From positions 9,296,001 to 9,360,000 of the forward strand of contig CM074863.1 of assembly GCA_037501455.1 (NCBI GenBank): a stretch of DNA of 64,000 nucleotides, given 5' to 3'. The notes beneath the pieces were generated by a model. That model saw nothing but the letters and a program-made list of their open reading frames with translations. It was not told the DNA's origin and ran no database searches. Made by a program: the position numbers and the translations under genes. Positions 36,301-47,139 of the stretch are shown in pieces. The stretch comes from Lantana camara (lineage: Eukaryota; Streptophyta; Magnoliopsida; Lamiales; Verbenaceae). Each line of letters begins with the position of its first letter. Within the stretch, counting starts at the first letter, position 1.

Positions 36301-37622
36301 TGTTTCAAAATTTTGTTGGATACTTAATTCAGAATTGTTTTTAATTTTTTGGTGTACACAAAAAAATAAATAAACACACTTCTGAATTAATTATCCATCA
36401 AATAAAACACTTCTGAATTAAGTGTTCTTATAGCCTTAATTATAATCATGTTCGGATAATCTATTCAGAATAAAACCTAGCGATGAATTACTTCTACTGT
36501 TCTGCTACATGTATATCATTATATGGATATGTATGCATGTACGATTTAGCATTGCAACTATGGCTTCTTGGATTTTAGATTCCCAGTTATCGTTCATAAT
36601 ATCAAGTTATTTGGGGAAGTGGCTAGGTACCCATTTTAGGGTTTGGGCTTTATGAACTGGCCCATGCACCATATTAGATAACTGTAGCCCACAAAAATGG
36701 CAGAAATTAATAGATCCTTCCACACATGTTGCAAGTGCAATTAGTTCATCAGTATCGCCTCTGCTCTAAACATATAACTAAATAAATCCGGAAGCAGTGG
36801 CCTAGTAATCTAATTTCTAGCTCTTCAGAAACTCAGAATCATTATGTTTATGAACATTCTTTCCTACTTAATTTAGTCGTTAATGTCTTTTATCTTACGA
36901 ATCCCATGAAGAAAAGTGGATAGATATATACAGGAAAATTGCGGAAAAAGGAAAATTGAATTAATCCATTGGACAAAAGAGCAATAATTACATTTAAAAG
37001 TTGTTCAAGTTGGGCATAATCAGGAGACGAGTCTTTTTGCAAGCTACTCAACATTATAGCGATCATAATTGTATTGTTGTACCAATGGGGCTGGCACCTT
37101 TACAGCGTCGTATTAGTCGTGTTTTCAAACCTTCTGAAAGGTTAAGTTCCTATAATCACGCTTCAACATGTGAAACTTATAAAACATAGACTGGGTTTGG
37201 GTTTGGGTTTGAACGACATGTCTCGGAAGAAAATGAATCTTGGGCAACAAAATTCACAACCCACATTAAAACTTAAAAGTCATATTAGAAAAACAGCCCA
37301 AAATGATGTGTCCATTAATATGCCAAAATAACAAGGTCTCATGGGCGCCAACCCTCATGTATTCTCAAGATAGGCCAACATACAAAACAAATACATGCTG
37401 TGGCACTTAAAATGAGAGAAGCCCTTGTTTTAGCCCATGTAAATGAGGTATAAATGTGAAGATTATCTTCACTTTAAAGAGTAGATGCTTCATGTTACAT
37501 GCATCAGTCAAGTTATACAACCAATAACTTTGTTTTAGCCCATAACCAAAAGGGTATGCAATATGCATGTTACTACATTTCTTGATATGTGCTATAACTT
37601 ACCAAGTTCACACCAATCACTG
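33386..37622. other. Intergenic spacer, no recognised gene
   Basis: About 4.2 kb of AT-rich DNA between the zinc-finger gene and the 3' end of the first synthetase gene. Only short open frames occur, none resembling a known protein to me. A TA repeat lies near 34136-34153. The parts nearest each gene should contain their 3' UTRs, as both genes end toward this spacer. Confidence 0.5.
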
Positions 37623-39247
37623 CTATTTATCAGCTGGTTTTTGTTCAACTGGAATGCTCGGTTTCTCCTGCTGAGCCGGCACATCTGGCTGCTGTTCTTG
37701 TTCAACAGGCACGCAAGGCCTCCAGATAGTTTCCTTTCCGACATCCATTAAAGCAATTCCCTTAGCGGTAAGATCAGCCCTGATCTGATCACTCTTTGTA
37801 AACTCCTTGTTTTTTCGGGCGAGCAATCTTTCCTCAATAGAGTGCAGAATATCATCTTCAGTCAGCCCAGCCCTTTTCAGAGCTTTATCTTTAAGCTGTT
37901 GTAAAACCTGAAGACAGAGCCCCACGATACAGTTTACATCATTAGAGTCGACACAAGTGCTGCTGACACAAATCTGGAGAGGTATATATGAGAGGTACCT
38001 CAGTGTAACTTGAACTGGAAAGCAATCCAAGAACATCTAAGACTTCTTTGACTTGTTTTTCCATATCGATAAGGGACTTCACAGTGGATAAGAGCTGTTG
38101 CTTCTGCTGCTTCTTCTGGAGAAGTCAACAAAAGACAATTTCAGAATCAGAGAAATTTGTTGACAAACACAAAAGAGAGAGTGTGTGTGTGTGTGTGTGT
38201 CACAGAGAGCGAGAGCGAGAGCATGAATCCCTGCCTTGAGCGTGTTCAGAGAAGTGTTGATAAATTTTAAAGCTTCGTGAACAGCAGACTTTAAGATGGA
38301 TGGGGTGTGCAAATCATCAGCTAATTTTGTCTCAAACTCATCATGTAGCTTGTTGATGCAATCTTGGTCGGTTTTGCTGGGACGGACTGATTTGCTATTT
38401 GCTTCTTCACTTTCTTCTTTCCGTGCCAACAATGCATCTTCACAATCTTTTAAAGTCTGTCGATCACAAAATGACCCAGCAAAATTGTTCACTAAAATCA
38501 GTTAGTGTTGGCATCATTTTATATGCATACACTGCATGAGACAAGACATGACAAATCAAACCAAGAGTGCAAGAGTGGCAAGGTCATGCATAACCTTGAA
38601 GAAGCTATTATCATCTGAAACTAATTAAAATAAAAAAGACCTTAATAAACATCTGTTGCAGAAGCACATAAAGCAGTTACATGTTACTCATATTTTTTAC
38701 CAACATAAAAACTACAATTATGACCCAAACACAAACGACAACAAACTGAAAGACTTGAGTCAGAAAGAAAGGAAAACAATTGCTCAAGGTCCCTATACGC
38801 ATTTTCACCTGATATATATAGAAAATAGCGTCTGAAGAAATTTCTATCTGTGATATTGAATAATTGACCGGAGAACGGTAGTGAGTACCCATCAGGAAAT
38901 GCCTCAATGCAAGTGGATGGTACAACTTGAAAACCTGTAAAAGAATAATTAATCAATTCAAATGATTGAGTAAACACAAGCAGTTTCAATATTGACAAGT
39001 TAGAATAACTAATCACTCTCATCTTTTTACCTCCCGAATGGTGAAAAAGTTACCAAGAGATTTAGACATTTTCTCATCATTCGCTGTAACAAAACCATTA
39101 TGTATCCAATAATTAACTTTGCTCTCTGAGCAAGCAGCACAACTTTGAGCAATCTCATTTTCATGATGAGGAAAGATCAAGTCCATCCCACCACCATGGA
39201 TATCAAATGTATGTGTCAAGTATTGAGCACTCATAGCACTGCATTCT

Positions 39248-39279
<32 letters not shown>

Positions 39280-41002
39280 GCTGTCCCATTGTGGCTCGCC
39301 AGGCTTTGCAGCCTGTAAAAAAGAACATAAATCTTCAATTGGTGAAATGCGAAACAAGAATAATTAAATAGAAAATCATGCAGGTTTTGGTTTTCCACCT
39401 TCCACAAAGCAAAATCAGCAGGATTGCGCTTTCTCTGATCAACAGCAACTCGTTCTCCAGCTCTATTATCTTCCAGCTTCCGACCAGATAGAAGACCATA
39501 ATTTGGAAAATTATCAACAGAGAAGTAAACGTCTCCATCTACAGCATAAGCACAACCATTGCTGATAATCTGCATTAGGAAATTGATACATAACGTGATA
39601 TAACTCGAAAGAATGGATAAATATTTGAATCTATTCCATGGAGTTCCAAGTAAAGGCATACAAATAATAATCCTACTCGATATATAAACCATCTGACATC
39701 AAAGCAAGCTCCTTCAAGACTAAAAAGAATTGTGTAGACTAGTCACACAGTAATATGAAATTTGTGTGGGAATTGCGAACAAGACCACGACAACAGGTAC
39801 CATAGCAGAGAATAATTTGACAGTGAGGATTAGGAAAGAACATAGCATCCATTACAATGGACAAAAAAGAAGGGCATTGAAAGAACCTGAGCTATCATGT
39901 CCTTTATTTGCTCCATATGATCAGTAACCTTTGGCTGATGGGTAGGAAGAAGGCACTGGAGAGAAGCCATGTCATTAAGAAACTCTTCGCAAAACCGTGC
40001 ACTCAATGCTTTTGGGTCTTCCCCAACCTCGTTTGCTCTACGTATAATCTGAAAATAACAATTCATTAGGTACAACTGCATAAGTCGATTTAAGTAAAAT
40101 TCAATAGATACCATCATTATTCCAATGATTCAATCATTGCTAAAAGTAATCTTAGCTGATGGATAAAAACTAGGGATTGATGGACTGACAACAAGATACA
40201 TTTCAGTGATGCAATGATAACATTCTAAGAGACACTTAACCCAATGGATCACAAATGCAGCAATCTGTTGCTTCCAGTATCTGCGTATGACTAGATTCAT
40301 CTACTATTTTTTATTAGGTTTTTCTTATTGTGGTATCTTAGGTTCAAGAAGGTGGTACTTACTATAATAAATATGGGTTACTTTTGTCTGATGACTCTGA
40401 TCCAAACTTCCTCCAAATGAGAGTCAAAAGGTGTTTCGGAGTGTGTTGTTTGTTTAACTAAATTAATGGCTAAAAAAGCTTTGGCAATGCTTATGATGTC
40501 GATAATGTAGAATCTTGCTGAGTAGTTTTTAGTTCAATTAAAATCCGAATCACAAAGCACATCTTACCTTGTCATCCACATCCGTGAAATTGCGGACATA
40601 AACTACCTCATATCCCAAATGTTTCAGATATCTGCAAAAATAAAATAAGTAACAATCATACAAACTTCACTAGCTCATAAATAACTGGGTTTTAACACAA
40701 TTAGCAACCACATGAATTGAGCAGTTAAAAATAAATCCAATTTCGCGATCGACAAATACCCTAAATATCAAAATCATACCCAAATAAGTTCAATCTCCGC
40801 AAAATTAAACGCATAAATCTGAATAAAACCTGTAGAGAACATCGAATGCAACGTAGGCACGCGCATGCCCGATGTGGCTAAGGTCGTATGAGGTAACCCC
40901 ACAGACATACATTCCAACTTTTCCTTCAACCAAGGGCTTAAAACTTTCTTTCTGCTTCGTCATACTATTATACACTTGAAATTCCGGCTTCTTTTTCGCC
41001 AT
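37623..41002 (-). CDS. Cytosolic cysteinyl-tRNA synthetase, copy 1, 9 exons
   Basis: Exons in transcript order: 41002-40830, 40631-40568, 40048-39887, 39569-39399, 39312-39031, 38934-38809, 38456-38235, 38115-37999, 37907-37623; total 1602 nt, 533 residues. It charges tRNA-Cys with cysteine. Class I signatures are present: HIGH in the stretch SHIGHARAY near residue 46, and KMSKS in exon 5. Zinc-ligand candidates are Cys in MYVCGVTS, Cys in WHIECSAMS and His/Glu in FPHHENE. It starts MAKKKPEF with no organelle-targeting extension, so a cytosolic enzyme is inferred. Intron 7 begins GC rather than GT in both copies. Intron 7 also has a (GT)10 run at 38181-38200. MULE-2 begins 268 bases upstream of its start codon. 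The C-terminal tail is Gln/Pro-rich and differs from copy 2. Confidence 0.95.
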
Positions 41003-41269
41003 CTCTGTCTGAATCAACAAAAAATTAGAGGCAGAAAGCGTTACTTGTGGCTCAGAGGACTCGAATTCAAAGAGCTTTGTTTAGATTTTGTGCAATGCCC
41101 AAATCCAATCCACAAACAAAAACCCTAACTTCGGAAGTACGCAGGTTTTCTCTATTGAGTTTACTTTCCGTTATTTATATCCAGGGTAAGAGACACAGTT
41201 GACCCTGTCTTAATTAAAAGGACGACATAATATTTAATTTTGATATTCTTTTCGCAGATATTCTTTAAA
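41003..41269 (-). promoter_or_regulatory. Remaining proximal upstream region of synthetase copy 1
   Basis: About 267 bases left between the start codon and MULE-2, alignable with 55045-55295 upstream of copy 2. It should hold the 5' UTR and core promoter; no clear TATA box is visible. The last nine bases (41261-41269, TTCTTTAAA) are the MULE-2 target duplication. Confidence 0.55.
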
Positions 41270-41395
41270 CGGAAAATCCTCAATAACTCCCCCAAACATT
41301 GATCTAATTTCCTTCAACTCCCCCATTTGTATTCTCTCCCCACTAACTCCCCAACATACTTTAAAAATCTCCCTTTACTCCCTATTTTGGCTGAA
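41270..41395 (+). repeat. MULE-2 left terminal inverted repeat (diverged)
   Basis: Aligns by eye to the complement of 50175-50296, with shared blocks such as CTAACTCCCCAA and repeated CTCCC words; the rest is substituted or shifted by single bases. Confidence 0.7.
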
Positions 41396-42162
41396 TTTAC
41401 GAAGATGCCCTTCAACCCTATTAATTTTCCTCATAAACACTTTAATTCCTTAATTAAATGAAAACCCCCCAAGCTCCAAAAAACCGGCGATTCCCAATAA
41501 CTGGTGGCACACTCTGCATTTCGCGGCGACCGGACGGTAAGTGACATTGGAGCGAAATAGTCGACGTTGGTGGCCGGGGTAGGGTTTGTTGCAGGAGGTT
41601 TGTGGCCGGACTCAGCAATTGAAGGAGGTTTTTTGTCGGACGCAATTTTGCCGCAGTAGGGTCGCCACTCGCCGGCATTGAGGTCTGAAATATCAGAAAG
41701 AAAGTATTGAAGCGACGACGAGGGCGAGGACCACGAAAACTGAGGTAATTTCCGCCAAAATTTAGGGCGTTTTCTTCAGTTTTCTCCAATACGAAATTGA
41801 GCGCATTAGGTTAAGTATTAGGTAATTTTGGTTCAGGAAGAAGGTTGGGTTTTCATATAATTTGAATGTCCTGGTGTATTTGGGCGTTGATTGAACAGAA
41901 ATGCTGAAAAATTGGATGTATGTTGGTTGAATATAAAAGCCTTAGCTTTTCATCCCCACATTGTGCTTCATATGATATTCCAGAATTTAGGCATCTTGTT
42001 ATACCAATTTCGTACATGGAATTGTCCTTTAGATGAATTATTTGAAATGCCCTGAATTCTGTGAAGGTTCCTTCTCCCATGAATGCAATTGCTTATTAGT
42101 TGTTTGTTTGAAATTGAATGTCCTACATTGTTATGAACTGTGTTTTGTTATATTTGGCAGCA
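41396..42162. other. MULE-2 left internal non-coding region
   Basis: Promoter and 5' UTR of the Ulp1-like gene, probably with a leader intron ending at the CAG at 42158-42160, two bases before the start codon. A GC-richer stretch at 41460-41720 has open frames, but nothing I recognise. Confidence 0.5.
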
Positions 42163-44914
42163 ATGGACCGCTTTCAAACCCGTTGTTCCCCCGTGGCATT
42201 CTGCAAAGAAATGGAAAATCTTCGGGTTTTAATGAGGCCCGTACACCATGAAGCCATTTCTAGATTACCATTTGGATGTTTCTTGGACATGCCGTTTGCA
42301 TATGCATCCCATTCCAGACTGAAGCTCTTGATATCCCGATTCGACGTACAAACCTGTTTTGTGGGTGTGGGGCAAGATATCGATGTTCCATTCACCGATA
42401 CCGAATTCTGTATAGTTAATGGGCTGCGGCATTATGGTTTGAGCGTTGATTTACACCTGAAGCTGCCATCATCGACACTTGAAGAATTATTTGGTAACGA
42501 TCCATCGAAGTGTAAGAAGGAAGTAATTGCAGAAATGATGAAAGAGCTGGTCCAGAGTATAGACAAGGATGATGTGGAAGATCTTTGCCGGCTGTATGTA
42601 CTATTTGTATTCTCGACATTGTTGTTTCCTCAGAGCTCAGGTACTATTCCTAGAGGACTCTTTTGCTATGTGGATGACCTGTCTTGCATTGGAGAGTATG
42701 CCTGGGGTGTGGTTGTTTATAAGTTTTTGGTGGGAGCAATGAGTCATTATCTGAACAATAATACAGCCTACGTCAACGGTTTCGTGGCTGGTTTCATGGT
42801 ATTAAGATCTATAGTATATGTTGTTTTCTATTATAAGTATAGTTCTGTTAAATAATTGAATACTGAATATGTTTTATGAATATGAAATAGGCTTGGTTTT
42901 ACGAACATTTTCCTACGCGTGGCTGTCTTACCGCGCTGAGGGTATTTCCGAGATTTTTTAGATGGCAAGCACAAGAATCCAATTTGCCCAGCAACTTTGA
43001 AAGAGGCCAGCTTGCACTAAATGGCATTCAGAGGATTGAGGTAACTCATTTAACATTTTAACTTTACTATTCTGAGTCTATTATTAATAACAAATTTTTT
43101 TGGTTATCATCTACAGCTTGTGGACATTGTTGCAACTCAGCCGAGGGAGTTGCAACTGTTCCAACCTCCCACATCAAACACTAATATTGAATCGGGGACT
43201 ACATCTTTGCTGAGGGAAATTGTTGCGAATCAGCGAAAAGAGTTAAAGTTGTTGGGAAAATTGTTAAAGAAGGGTGTAGAGGATGTAGAGGGTGGAGATT
43301 CTGAAACTGAGGAGATTTCGGCAGAGGAGAATGACAACGAAGATGGAGACCCTTATGCTGAAGACGGTGAGGATAACCTGAATGTCGGGGCGGAGGGTGA
43401 ACGGGAGAGTGACATTGAGAGTGAGAGTGATGGGCTGATAGCTGAAAAGGTTGAAGAGGAACAGGATAATAAAAGTCCTGAAAATGCTGCAGTTAAAGAG
43501 ATGGTGGGGGTGGATTCTGAACAAGATGTTGAGAACAATGGGCAGGTTGCAATTGAGAAGGAAAGTAAAAAGGTCGAGGAGGGTGAGAAGAATGAGGAGC
43601 AGGTAGATGCGGTTGTTATATTAACTGGTTTGCAAGAGAAAGAGGTGGAGAATGTTGTGGAGGAGAAAGAAACCAAAGATGAAGGTGTCTTGGAGACTGG
43701 AGAGTATGTTGCGGAGCCGATATTGATTGAGGATAAAGTATCGAAGGCTGAAGGGGATCATGAATGTGAGTCCATTTATGCCAGTGGTTCCGATTCGAAC
43801 AATTCGCGTGCTGAGCGGAGAATGAAGAGAGTTGATGATACCGTTAGCTCCCTTATCACTAGCTCCATTGTCACTAGCTCCATTGTTACTGATGTCAGAG
43901 AGAGGGCTGATAGGAAAAAGAAAAGAAAATCCCCCGACTTCGTTACACCTCCGTCGTCCACGGTCCCGAAGACAAAGAAGAAGGTAATATATCAGATTTT
44001 CAGTTAATTATAATCAAATGTCAGTTGGTTATATGATAATATTACAATCTGTAAATTTACATTCTTGTGTTGTGAAGGTGAAAACCCTTATGGATGACTG
44101 CATTGAATATGTTGGGAGGTTAGACTACCCTGGACGGGAGGATCTTACTACAGAAGAGCGCGAATTGATCGATGGATTCATCCGGGGTGAGTCTGGTGGG
44201 GAGGATGTGATTGTTGTTTACAGAGGGGTTGAAGAGGAAGTCCATAATTCTGACATTTACCGACTACTTTGGGGCTGCGAGATGATGCAAAAGGTGTTTG
44301 AGTGTTATGCTCAGATGCTGAACAGCAGGAAAAATTCGACAAAAATTTGGGTGATGTCAGCTCACGCGACAACCGAGATATTGAAGGGACTGCACGGCCA
44401 AAAGTTCATTAAGGGTTCAAAGAAGAGATTGCATCGTGTGGATATGGGAGAGCTTGATGCATTCTTCCAAGCCGGTGTCATGGGGAGTGTGCGTATGTAT
44501 CTTGATCGTTTGAATCTCGATGTGTTGACACGATACCGTTACATCATCTTCCCGTTAAATACGAAATTTCATTGGCATATGGTGGTCCTGGACACTGAAA
44601 GGAAGGTATTCACACGTTTAAACTCAATGTTATCTGCGTTGGCAACTGGGCAGGCGAAAACATGGGCAAAGTTCATCCGAATGTACCTGTTTAATGTGCA
44701 CAATTATGAGATCCCTAGTGATGACGTTCAAGGTCAGGTCTGTCCCCAACAAGATCCCGGCAGCCTTGATTGCGGTGCCTTTTTCTGCCTGTTTGCCGAA
44801 TGCTTTTCTAGGGATGAGCCTACGTTTTGGAGGGAGATGCCGAATGTGAAGATGCCGTATTACCGGGCTCATCTGGCTGCTACGATATTGAGTGAAGCAA
44901 AGATGCTATGTTGA
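42163..44914 (+). CDS. Ulp1 (peptidase C48)-like protein of MULE-2, 4 exons
   Basis: Exons 42163-42798, 42891-43040, 43117-43983, 44078-44914; total 2490 nt, 829 residues, all GT-AG introns, frame kept. The N-terminal about 260 residues resemble the plant transposon-associated DUF1985-type domain that usually precedes Ulp1 domains. A long Glu-rich acidic region follows (about 290-500), then a basic RKKKRKS patch that could be a nuclear localisation signal. The C-terminal part is a Ulp1-like cysteine protease domain: His about 716 in FHWHMVV, Gln about 775 in CPQQ, and Cys about 783 in LDCGAFF. The position where the catalytic Asp is usually found (in a yDSL motif) seems to be Asn about 733 (LNSM). 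Ulp1 enzymes remove SUMO; whether this one is active is unknown. It is transcribed toward the transposase gene. Confidence 0.85.
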
Positions 44915-45119
44915 TTTGTGTAGGAAACATTTGTTTTATTTCTGGATAATTTCTGTTTTTTTTGTTGTTGGTTTTTCCGTTATGTTGTTGTGAAGGGACG
45001 TAATTTTTTAGTGTAGGCCCTTGAACATTTTGTAGCCTGCTGCCCATATTAATGCATTATAGTATCAGAAGGCGTACCATTCGTACTAATTCAGTAATTG
45101 TACGTATCCTTTATTGCGA
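44915..45119 (+). other. 3' flank of the Ulp1-like gene
   Basis: T-rich sequence after the stop codon, probable 3' UTR. It leads into a segment (from about 45046) that recurs, with changes, at about 45830 and 46340. Confidence 0.45.
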
Positions 45120-47025
45120 TGACACATCTTTCTTCATCTTGTGTACACTTGTGAATATGTTCGTACATAAATGGCCGAATGCCACATCTAATCGGCCATA
45201 TCTCGTGTAATTTCTGGAAAACAATCCCGTACACAATTATCAATATGTTGGTACATGCATCTAATCGGCCATATCTCGGTTAATTTGTGGAAGACAATCT
45301 CGTATAAACTTATGAATATGTTCATACATAAATGGCCGAATGCCGCATCTAATAGGCCATATCTCGTATAATTTCTGGAAAACAATCTCGTGTAATTTTT
45401 GGAAAACAATCTCGTACACACTTGTGAATATGTCCGTACATAAATGGCCGAATGCCGCATCTAATTGGTCATATCTCGTATAATTTGTGGAAAACAATCT
45501 CGTACACACTTATCAATATGTTCGTACATAAATGGTCGAATGCTGCATCTAATTGGCCATATCTCGTATAATTTCTTGAGAAGTTCCGCGTATAAACTTC
45601 GATCAACCCCCCGTAAGCCTGAATTACACAACTTTTAGTCGTACAAGTGGTCATTGTTGGTAGAACAAGGTGACATAATTACAATGCATGTAATATAAGA
45701 TCCCATAATAGCATTTGTGTCTCAAATGCTACATGGCACCACCACATAAACGTTACTCTAGTATGCATCACTTGGTGCGATGTCCCAAACGCTTCAATTA
45801 ATGAATCTCATTTAGTACGTATAGCACATAATAATGCATTACAGTATCACACGGCATACCATTCATACTAATTCAGTAATTGTACGTATCTTTTGTTGCG
45901 AGGACACATCTTTCTTCATCTCGTACACACTTGTGAATATGTTCGTACATAAATGGCCGAATGCCGCATCTAATTGGCCATATCTCGTATAATTTGTGGA
46001 AAACAATCTCGTACACACTTATTAATATGTTCGTACATAAATGGTCGAATGCTGCATCTAATTGGCCATATCTCGTATAATTTCTTGAGAAGTTCCGCGT
46101 ATAAACTTCGATCAACCCCCCGTAAGCCTGAATTACACAACTTTTAGTCGTACAAGTGGTCATTGTTGGTAGAACAAGGTGACATAATTACATTGCATGT
46201 AATATAAGATCCCATAATAGCATTTGTGTCTCAAATGCTACATGGCACCACCACATAAATGTTACTATAGTATGTATCACTTGGTGCGATGTCCCAAACG
46301 CTTCAATTAATGAATCTCATTTAGTACGTATAGGACATAATAATGCATTACAGTATCACACGGCATACCATTCGTACTAATTCAGTAATTGTACGTATCT
46401 TTTGTTGCGAGGACACATCTTTCTTCATCTCGTACACACTTGTGAATATGTTCGTACATAAATGGCCGAATGCCGCATCTAATTGGTCATATATCGTATA
46501 ATTTGTGGAAAACAATCTCGTACACACTTATCAATATGTTCGTACATAAATGGCCTAATGCCGCATCTAATTGGTCATATCTCGTATAATTTCTGGAAAA
46601 CAATCTCGTACACACTTATGAATATGTTCGTACATAAATGGTCGAATGCTGCATCTAATTGGCCATATCTCGTATAATTTCTGGAAAACAATCTCGTATA
46701 CACTTATCAATATGTTGGTACATGCATCGAATCGGCCATATCTCGTGTAATTTGTGGAAGACAATCGCGTACACACTTATGAATATGTTCGTACATGCAT
46801 CTAATTTGTCATATCTCGTGTAATTTTTGGAAAACAATCTCGTACACACTTGTGAATATGTTCGTACATAAATGGCCGAATGCCGCATCTAATTGGCCAT
46901 ATCTCATTTAATTTCTGGAAAACAATCTCGTATACACTTATGAATATGTTCGTACATAAATGGTCGAATGCCGCATCTAATTGGCCATATCTCGTATAAT
47001 TTCTGGAAATTTTCCGCCTACAAAC
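45120..47025. repeat. Minisatellite between the convergent MULE-2 genes
   Basis: A unit of about 88 bp is repeated many times. It contains TTCGTACATAAATGGCCGAA, GCCGCATCTAATTGGCCAT and TCTCGTATAATTTCTGGAAA. Shorter variants of about 65-70 bp lack the middle AAATGGCCGAATGCC part (for example near 45245-45320 and 46705-46820). The whole is organised at a second level: a block of about 460 bp, unit copies plus a unique segment containing AGATCCCATAATAGCATTTG, occurs at about 45540-45990 and again at 46030-46450. Open frames through the array are by-products of unit length. The array probably grew by unequal crossing over or slippage. Confidence 0.9.
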
Positions 47026-47139
47026 TTATTAAAAAACAAGTCAATACAACAAACACAAGTCACCACAACAAACACAAGTCAATACATCAAACACAAGTCA
47101 CCACAACTGAAAGAAAAACTACGAATGAATTTGAACAAA

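Noticed and set aside
45188..46888. Several 60-95-residue minus-strand frames with similar sequences in the minisatellite
   Set aside because: They are translations of the repeat unit, have no consistent start or stop, and change frame when the unit length changes.
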